Shown: positions 5,806 through 10,005 of the stretch, piece by piece
Layout of the letters: every line of letters begins with the position of its first letter
Position numbering within the stretch: position 1 is the stretch's first letter
Source: Chlorobiota bacterium
Lineage (GTDB): Bacteria > Bacteroidota > Ignavibacteria > Kapaibacteriales > NICIL-2
NCBI GenBank assembly: GCA_003695605.1
Contig: RFIK01000190.1
Span: forward strand, 1 to 10,005
Length of the DNA stretch: 10,005 nt
Reading direction: 5' to 3'
Notes under the pieces: generated by a model
What the model saw: the letters and a program-made list of their open reading frames with translations, nothing else
Told to the model about the DNA's origin: nothing
Database searches by the model: none
Translations under genes and position numbers: made by a program

Positions 5806-7314
5806 TCAATTGCGGCGGCGCGCTTGGTCTGCCCGCTTGTAGGCGCGTTCGGCTTTGTCCACTTGGTTATTGCGGGCGTAGTAACCGCCGAGCAGTTCCC
5901 AGTAGCGAGCATCGGTGCTATACTGCGGCTCCATCGCTTCGAGCTCAGCGATGATCTGGCGGAGCCGATCTTTATTCCGCGTCGTTTCGTAGATGTTGAC
6001 GATATGCTCGAGCGCGGTGAGGTCGTTGCGGTGCTCGGGGAGCTGGCGGTAACGATCGAAATACTCTGCGGCTTTTGCCAGAAGCGGGAAATATCGCTGC
6101 TCGTTTTCCTTGTACTTCGGGTCGCGTTCCTTTCGCTCACGTTCTTCCTTCTGAAGTTGGGCAGCACGATTCTTGAGCGCTGCTGCCGCATTGAAGAGAG
6201 CAACGTCGTACGTTGGGTCGAGTTGGAGCACTTTTTCGTACTCCGCAATGGCGTCATCATAGCGTTCCAATTGGAGGTAGACCAGCCCGAGGCTTGCGAG
6301 CGTCTGTTTGTTCGTGGGATCGCGCTCGGCACGTTCGGTAAGCTCGCGGAGGGCATCGTGGAGCCGTCCTTGATCGCGGTAGATCTGAATGCGGAAATTT
6401 TGCACTGTTTCATCCGCCGGGGTGAGCGTTGCAAGCGGGTCAAGAGCCTGCAGTGCCTTGTCGAAATCTCGGCGGTTGTAGTAGATCGTTGCCGTTTGGA
6501 TATAGGGGCCGAGTGAAATTGGCGCGTAGCGGAACCGTTCATCGGCGGACCATGCGGTAGGAGGATTGACGCGCCACCCTTCGACACGATAGCCTTGCTG
6601 GGCTTTTGCGTAGCTGGACACATAGACGGTGTCGGCTCCACGTACAAAGCGGTCCACGATCATCGAATCGCCCGTCGTGGTGCGGCTGGGCCTAGTGGCT
6701 TGTGGTGCACCGAAGATGTCAATCACTTTATCACGCGAGATGCCCAGAGCCAACCCAGTACGGCGAGCCAGCTGCACTGATGGATTGAGCAAGGTGATGT
6801 ACCGCTGGTAGGATTGGAGCGCACGAGCGGTGTCGCCGCGCAACTCGAAGAGCCTCCCTTCGAGGTCGTAGTTTTCCGGCGCATCGGGACGCACGCGAAT
6901 TGCTTTGCCCACTGTCTCAAGCGCATGCTCTAGCTCAGCAGTATCTCGGCTCTCGGCGATCCGGTTATAGAGTTCGACGGTGGTGTTGTAGAGTTCCGCC
7001 CACGCCACGTAGTAAATCTGCGGGAGTGCACGGCGACGGTCCTCGCTCAGCCCAGGCTCGGCTGCCTGATACGCGTGGATCATGCCTTCGATGTCGCCGA
7101 GCTCTTTCCGCACTGAGCCGAGATCGTACCAGGCCTCGTAGCTCTGCGGATTCCGTGCGACCTCACGCTCGAGCAACACCCGAGCAGAATCCCATTGGCC
7201 GCGCTGCATCATCTGCCGCGCTTGCGCATGGCCTGGGGTTAGTCGCACCAGCCCCGCACACGCTGCCAGCGTTAGACAACTGGCAACAACAGCACCCATA
7301 ACGGAACGGCTCAC
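5806..7314 (-). CDS. TPR-repeat lipoprotein
   Basis: The 502-residue product starts with a lipoprotein signal peptide: basic start, hydrophobic core and lipobox LAAC with the lipidated Cys at residue 19. It is therefore likely tethered in the periplasm or outer membrane. Tetratricopeptide-like repeats lie at about 30-85, 147-180, 270-385 (clear units around RGDTARALQSYQRY, ERYDDAIAEYEKVLQLDP) and 470-500 (NNQVDKAERAYKRADQ), so it probably works as a protein-binding scaffold. Residues about 188-250 (GISRDKVIDIFGAPQATRP, then DTVYVSSY, YRVEGWRV) resemble a BamE/SmpA-like unit. A highly charged stretch lies at 385-405. GTG 7314 is chosen because GGAG stands seven bases upstream and it gives a proper signal peptide; GTG 7338 would add eight residues and an in-frame stop lies just before it. 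Partner unknown. Confidence 0.83.
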   Translation of the reverse strand: MSRSVMGAVVASCLTLAACAGLVRLTPGHAQARQMMQRGQWDSARVLLEREVARNPQSYEAWYDLGSVRKELGDIEGMIHAYQAAEPGLSEDRRRALPQIYYVAWAELYNTTVELYNRIAESRDTAELEHALETVGKAIRVRPDAPENYDLEGRLFELRGDTARALQSYQRYITLLNPSVQLARRTGLALGISRDKVIDIFGAPQATRPSRTTTGDSMIVDRFVRGADTVYVSSYAKAQQGYRVEGWRVNPPTAWSADERFRYAPISLGPYIQTATIYYNRRDFDKALQALDPLATLTPADETVQNFRIQIYRDQGRLHDALRELTERAERDPTNKQTLASLGLVYLQLERYDDAIAEYEKVLQLDPTYDVALFNAAAALKNRAAQLQKEERERKERDPKYKENEQRYFPLLAKAAEYFDRYRQLPEHRNDLTALEHIVNIYETTRNKDRLRQIIAELEAMEPQYSTDARYWELLGGYYARNNQVDKAERAYKRADQARRRN

Positions 7315-7321
7315 ACAAATT

Positions 7322-7325
7322 CTCC
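7322..7325 (-). promoter_or_regulatory. Shine-Dalgarno GGAG choosing the GTG start of the TPR lipoprotein
   Basis: CTCC on the plus strand gives GGAG on the minus strand, seven bases before GTG at 7314. The other possible starts (GTG 7338, ATG 7299) lack such a site at a good distance. Confidence 0.5.
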
Positions 7326-7350
7326 ATATGGTGGACACTCAAGGGCACAC

Positions 7351-7380
7351 GAAAATTACGGAACACCTTCTCCAGCTCAA
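7351..7380 (-). promoter_or_regulatory. Candidate promoter for the TPR lipoprotein gene
   Basis: On the minus strand, TTG (7380-7378) is followed by 19 bases and then TAATTTTC (7358-7351), a seven-of-eight match to TAnnTTTG. It lies about 37 bases before the GTG start. Spacing fits the Bacteroidota -33/-7 layout, but the last base of the box is off consensus. Confidence 0.35.
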
Positions 7381-7382
7381 GA

Positions 7383-7396
7383 CCGTAGAACTACGG
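7383..7396. repeat. Inverted repeat CCGTAG-AA-CTACGG upstream of kynU
   Basis: CCGTAG (7383-7388), two bases, then CTACGG (7391-7396). A further CCGTAGTT at 7442-7449 pairs exactly with AACTACGG at 7389-7396. The sites lie between the divergent TPR lipoprotein and kynU genes, just outside the candidate -33 element of the former. A two-base loop disfavours an RNA hairpin, so a dyad operator is the likelier reading. No regulator gene is adjacent. Confidence 0.4.
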
Positions 7397-7488
7397 AAAA
7401 ACTCTCTCCTCTAACCTGTCACGGCACCGCAGCACCACTGCCCGTAGTTTCGTAACATTGCACTCTCGATGCACAGCCCGATTGATGC

Positions 7489-8814
7489 ATGGCAATCGTT
7501 GGACCCGAAAGTAGCTACGCAGAACGTGCACAGCGTGCGGATGCAGCCGATGTCCTCGCATCGTTCCGCGAAGAATTTCTGCGCCCGACGCGGGGTGGGG
7601 TGCCCTGCGCCTACTTTGCCGGCAACTCCCTGGGTCTGATGCCGCGCAAGGCACGTGCAGCAGTGGAGGACGTCCTCACCGAATGGGGTGACCTCGCCGT
7701 CGAAGGACACATGCATGCACGCCAGCCATGGTACCGCTACCACGAGGACTTGGCACCACTGCTGGCGGAACTCGTTGGTGCTGCATCCGATGAAGTGGTG
7801 GCGATGAATAGCCTGACGGTAAACCTCCACTTGATGCTGGTAAGTTTCTACCGTCCATCGGGGCGGCGGCGAAAAATTTTGCTGCTGCCGGAGGAATTCC
7901 CAAGCGACCGCTACGCAGCAGAAAGCCACGTTCGCTGGCATGGCCTGGAGCGCAGCGAGTGCATCGTCGAGCTTGACCATTCCCCACTGGAGCCTATTTC
8001 TCCAGCGACAATCATCGAAACCATCGAAGCGCTGGGGGAAGAGTTGGCCCTCGTGCACATGAGCGCTGTGCACTACCTGACGGGACAGTTTCTCGATATT
8101 CCCACTATCACAGCGGCTGCGCACCGTGTCGGTGCCCTTGCAGGTTGGGACCTTGCACATGCAATTGGGAACGTTCCGCTCCACTTACACGACTGGGATG
8201 TTGATTATGCCGTCTGGTGCTCGTACAAGTACCTCAACTCTGGACCAGGCGGTGTCGGTGGTGCGTTTGTACATCGGCGGCATGCCCAAAACCCAGCGAC
8301 GCTGCGACTTGCCGGATGGTGGGGGAACGATCCAGCGACACGCTTTTCGATGCCGCAGTGGTTCGAGCCGGTTCCGAGTGCCGATAGTTGGCAACTCAGC
8401 AATGCCCCAGTGCTCGCTCTGGCGGTTCACCGCGTAGCGCTCGAACAGTTTCACCGTGCAACGATGGAGCGCCTGCGCCAAAAGAGCGTACTTCTGACCG
8501 GCTTCTTAGAAGAACTCCTCACCGAACTGGGGCGAGCCTATCCAGAGCTCGGCATCACGATCGTAACACCGCGTTCGCCCGAGGAGCGGGGAGCACAGTT
8601 ATCCGTACGATGTGCAGCGTTGAGCCATGCGATGTATGAGCATTTGCTCACACGTGGCGTGATCGTGGACTTCCGCAAGCCAGACGTTATCCGGATCGCA
8701 CCAGCACCGCTGTACACCTCGTTCATGGATGTTGTTCGGCTCGGCCGTGCAATAGAAGAATTTGCTCTCCGCCACCTCACAGACCACGACGATGGCCGCG
8801 TACCCACCAGGTGA
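7489..8814 (+). CDS. kynU: Kynureninase
   Basis: PLP enzyme that cleaves kynurenine to anthranilate and alanine (or 3-hydroxykynurenine to 3-hydroxyanthranilate) in tryptophan breakdown or the kynurenine route to NAD. The 441-residue product is of normal length. Family marks: YFAGNSLGL at 42-50, a substrate-side WYRYHEDLA at 81-89, SLTVNLHLML at 108-117, GWDLAHAIGN at 219-228 with the PLP-ring Asp, CSYKYLNSGPGG at 244-255 with the Schiff-base lysine K247, GWWG at 276-279 and WQLSNAPVLAL at 301-311. ATG 7489 gives the expected N-terminus; no Shine-Dalgarno is evident. A possible weak -7 box TAGTTTCG lies at 7445-7452. It overlaps the DUF2007 gene by 23 bases. No kynurenine monooxygenase, formamidase or tryptophan dioxygenase is in view. 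Confidence 0.95.
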   Translation: MAIVGPESSYAERAQRADAADVLASFREEFLRPTRGGVPCAYFAGNSLGLMPRKARAAVEDVLTEWGDLAVEGHMHARQPWYRYHEDLAPLLAELVGAASDEVVAMNSLTVNLHLMLVSFYRPSGRRRKILLLPEEFPSDRYAAESHVRWHGLERSECIVELDHSPLEPISPATIIETIEALGEELALVHMSAVHYLTGQFLDIPTITAAAHRVGALAGWDLAHAIGNVPLHLHDWDVDYAVWCSYKYLNSGPGGVGGAFVHRRHAQNPATLRLAGWWGNDPATRFSMPQWFEPVPSADSWQLSNAPVLALAVHRVALEQFHRATMERLRQKSVLLTGFLEELLTELGRAYPELGITIVTPRSPEERGAQLSVRCAALSHAMYEHLLTRGVIVDFRKPDVIRIAPAPLYTSFMDVVRLGRAIEEFALRHLTDHDDGRVPTR

Positions 8815-9043
8815 ACGCGATCAACCGCGTTGGGTGCTCCTTTATACGACAAACACGCTCTGGGAGGCTGAGATTGTCGTCGGGTATCTTCGCTCGCATG
8901 GGATTGGGGCAGTGCTCGTGCCGCAGGTAGATACGACGCGCACCCTCACAGTGGGCAATCTGGCACTTGCGAAAGTGTACGTTCCCTTGCCTCTCTACAA
9001 GGAAGCCGCGCAGCTGCTCGAGGAGTATCGCCTGCAGCAGTGA
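8792..9043 (+). CDS. DUF2007 family small protein
   Basis: An 83-residue protein fitting DUF2007 (putative signal-transducing, PII-like fold): WVLLYTTNTLWEAEIVVGYL at 14-33, GIGAVLVPQVD at 37-47 and KVYVPLPLYKEAAQLLEEY at 61-79. In this family the LYTT..EAE..VGYLRSHGI start, a central strand and a VYVP...A..LL end are typical. Function is not established. ATG 8792 lies inside the end of kynU (23-base overlap, different frame), so it is probably translated from the kynU message. No signal peptide. Confidence 0.82.
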   Translation: MAAYPPGERDQPRWVLLYTTNTLWEAEIVVGYLRSHGIGAVLVPQVDTTRTLTVGNLALAKVYVPLPLYKEAAQLLEEYRLQQ

Positions 9044-9180
9044 GTCAAGGAACACCGTCGAGCAATCAAGGCAACGAGCTGCTCAACGAACCGTTTCGAA
9101 CCGAGGAACGTTGTTCGCCGCAACAAATGTCCCGCTCGCCGCGCATCCCACGGACCTGTGTAACGATCGAGTGCACTCAT
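8995..9180 (-). pseudogene. DUF1800 protein N-terminus, truncated relic
   Basis: A minus-strand ORF of 61 codons starts at ATG 9180. Its first 38 or so residues (LDRYTGPWDARRAGHLLRRTTF at 4-25, then SKRFVEQLVALIARR) resemble the start of DUF1800 family proteins, which are usually over 400 residues and in Bacteroidota often begin with YTGPW and AAHLLRRTTFG. After about residue 40 the resemblance stops and the frame runs antisense through the end of the DUF2007 gene before a stop at 8995. No other frame continues the family. A strong AGGAG lies seven bases before the ATG. I read this as a gene start left behind after deletion of the rest. A short expressed peptide, or chance similarity, is possible. 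Confidence 0.55.
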
Positions 9181-9187
9181 CGAAAAG

Positions 9188-9192
9188 CTCCT
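9188..9192 (-). promoter_or_regulatory. Shine-Dalgarno AGGAG before the DUF1800 relic
   Basis: CTCCT on the plus strand reads AGGAG on the minus strand, seven bases before ATG 9180. It is the best ribosome-binding site seen in the window and supports this having been a true gene start. Confidence 0.5.
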
Positions 9193-9318
9193 GAGAATCG
9201 TTCAACCTCATTGGCATGGATATCCTCTGCCGCATTGCAGCGCATCATCTGACGCTGCAAGAACCAGCACCAAGATGTGTGGTACCAGCACTGCCCTTCG
9301 ACGCACGCGCGAGCTCAG

Positions 9319-9334
9319 CGGTTTAATTCAACCG
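9319..9334 (-). terminator. Weak hairpin immediately after the mlaE stop
   Basis: CGGTT (9319-9323), six-base loop, AACCG (9330-9334) lies right after the minus-strand TAA at 9337-9335. The stem is only five pairs and no U-run follows, so intrinsic termination is doubtful. Confidence 0.2.
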
Positions 9335-10005
9335 TTACACAACGTAGCCGAACAACGCATCGAGCACCAGAATTGCTGCAGCGGAAATCGTAAACGCGCG
9401 CACCGTGCTCGAGCCAACCCCTTCCGCACCACCGCTTGTCTGCATGCCAACCCAGCATCCAATCAGTGCCGTTGTTCCCCCGAAGACAAACGATTTGACA
9501 AGACCGATCACAACCTCACTGGTGCGGAAGAACCGCACAATCGAATCGAAGAACATCGCAGCCGAAAACTCGAACTTGAGCGCAGTCAGAACGTAAGCTC
9601 CAACCAGAGCCACAACGTTCGAAAACACCGCCAGTACTGGCATCATCGTCAGTGCTGCGAGCACTCGCGGCATTCCCAGATAGCGATCCCGGTCAATTGC
9701 CATCATCTCGAGAGCATCGAGTTGCTCTGAAACGGCCATCGTACCGATCTGGGCTGCAATCGCACCCCCGACGCGCCCGGCAATCACCAGCGCTGTTAGC
9801 ACAGGCGTAAGCTCGGTGAAGACGACTGTTGCAATCGAACCACCGATGTACGGTCGTGCGATTCCGATGAGATTGAACTTGGCAAAGAGGTTCGTCGCCT
9901 GCAGTGCAGCGATAGCACCCGTAAATGAGCCGATCAGCATCACAAGCGGCAGTGAATCCGCACCGACGATCGCCATCTGTGCAACAACCAGGTGCCGATC
10001 ACGTC
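9335..10005 (-). CDS. mlaE: MlaE-family lipid ABC transporter permease (5' end beyond the right edge)
   Basis: Permease of the Mla/Ttg2-type ABC system that moves phospholipids between the membranes. The frame is open to the window edge, so the start is not seen; roughly 223 residues are present of a usual 245-265. Seen: an upstream HLVVAQ segment, DSLPLVMLIGSFTGAIAALQ, GGSIATVVFTELTPVLTALVIAGRVGGAIAAQIGTM, the conserved cytoplasmic loop SEQLDALEMMAIDRDRYLGMPRVLA, and the C-terminal GGAEGVGSSTVRAF motif followed by a last hydrophobic segment ending GYVV. At least five hydrophobic stretches are evident. The ATG at 9976 is in frame but lies inside the domain and is not the real start. No ATPase (mlaF) or MCE protein (mlaD) gene follows within the window; they may lie upstream beyond the edge. 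It ends 154 bases before the DUF1800 relic. Confidence 0.9.
   Translation of the reverse strand, partial: RDRHLVVAQMAIVGADSLPLVMLIGSFTGAIAALQATNLFAKFNLIGIARPYIGGSIATVVFTELTPVLTALVIAGRVGGAIAAQIGTMAVSEQLDALEMMAIDRDRYLGMPRVLAALTMMPVLAVFSNVVALVGAYVLTALKFEFSAAMFFDSIVRFFRTSEVVIGLVKSFVFGGTTALIGCWVGMQTSGGAEGVGSSTVRAFTISAAAILVLDALFGYVV

Noticed and set aside
5794..5813. GCAATT/AATTGC inverted repeat at the end of the TPR lipoprotein gene
   Set aside because: A six-base AT-rich stem with no U-run; too weak to call a terminator.
5803..6516. 237-codon plus-strand ORF
   Set aside because: Antisense to the TPR lipoprotein. The composition is an echo of the opposite strand and no domain is recognisable.
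7411..8184. 257-codon minus-strand ORF opposite kynU
   Set aside because: Shadow of kynU, rich in Cys, His and Gln as expected for the antisense of a GC-rich gene; no family resemblance.
9040..9252. 70-codon plus-strand ORF after DUF2007
   Set aside because: It starts at a GTG overlapping the DUF2007 stop, has no recognisable domain and is opposite the better supported DUF1800 start.

Overview
The window looks like a chromosomal segment from a member of the Bacteroidota / Chlorobiota / Kapabacteria side of the tree. Four things point there: a secreted protein with a Por/type IX (T9SS) C-terminal sorting domain, small DUF3467 and DUF2007 proteins, a DUF1800 gene start, and exact copies of the Bacteroidota-type -7 promoter box (TAnnTTTG) in the right place and orientation before three genes. 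Most of the DNA is GC-rich with typical chromosomal codon use. The clear exception is a restriction-modification gene pair at about 1.34-2.77 kb, which is more AT-rich. No rRNA, tRNA, CRISPR array, transposase or phage gene was seen. No stretch over 300 bases lacks a gene.

Layout. The left edge (1-281, minus strand) holds the N-terminal part of a class I/II PLP aminotransferase that runs off the window. It is divergent from nuoA-nuoB (434-1332, plus), two subunits of respiratory complex I. Eleven bases after nuoB begins a two-gene type II restriction-modification cassette (1344-2769, plus): a beta-type N6/N4 DNA methyltransferase overlapped by a small PD-(D/E)XK nuclease. Two minus-strand envelope genes follow in convergent orientation and overlap by ATGA: a TPR-like/SPOR-domain exported protein (4208 to 3465) and a T9SS-sorted secreted protein (3468 to 2773). 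murG (4325-5434, plus) is divergent from the SPOR gene and meets a DUF3467 gene tail to tail. Upstream of DUF3467 on the minus strand lies a large TPR lipoprotein (7314 to 5806). A compact divergent promoter region separates it from kynureninase (kynU, 7489-8814, plus), which is overlapped by a DUF2007 gene (8792-9043). The right end holds a short DUF1800 gene start that seems to be a truncated relic, then an MlaE-type lipid transporter permease (minus) that runs off the right edge.

How the genes fit together. Much of the segment concerns the cell envelope: lipid II synthesis (MurG), glycan-binding SPOR protein, outer-membrane-type lipoprotein, T9SS cargo and the MlaE permease. kynU and the KAT-like aminotransferase are both plausible tryptophan/kynurenine enzymes but are 7 kb apart and not in one operon. 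The strongest oddities are the acquired restriction-modification pair that separates nuoAB from any further nuo genes, the DUF1800 relic, a MurG with Asp in place of the usual His in its N-terminal glycine-rich loop, and a possible BamE-like module inside the TPR lipoprotein. I did not find a clearly undescribed multi-gene system.
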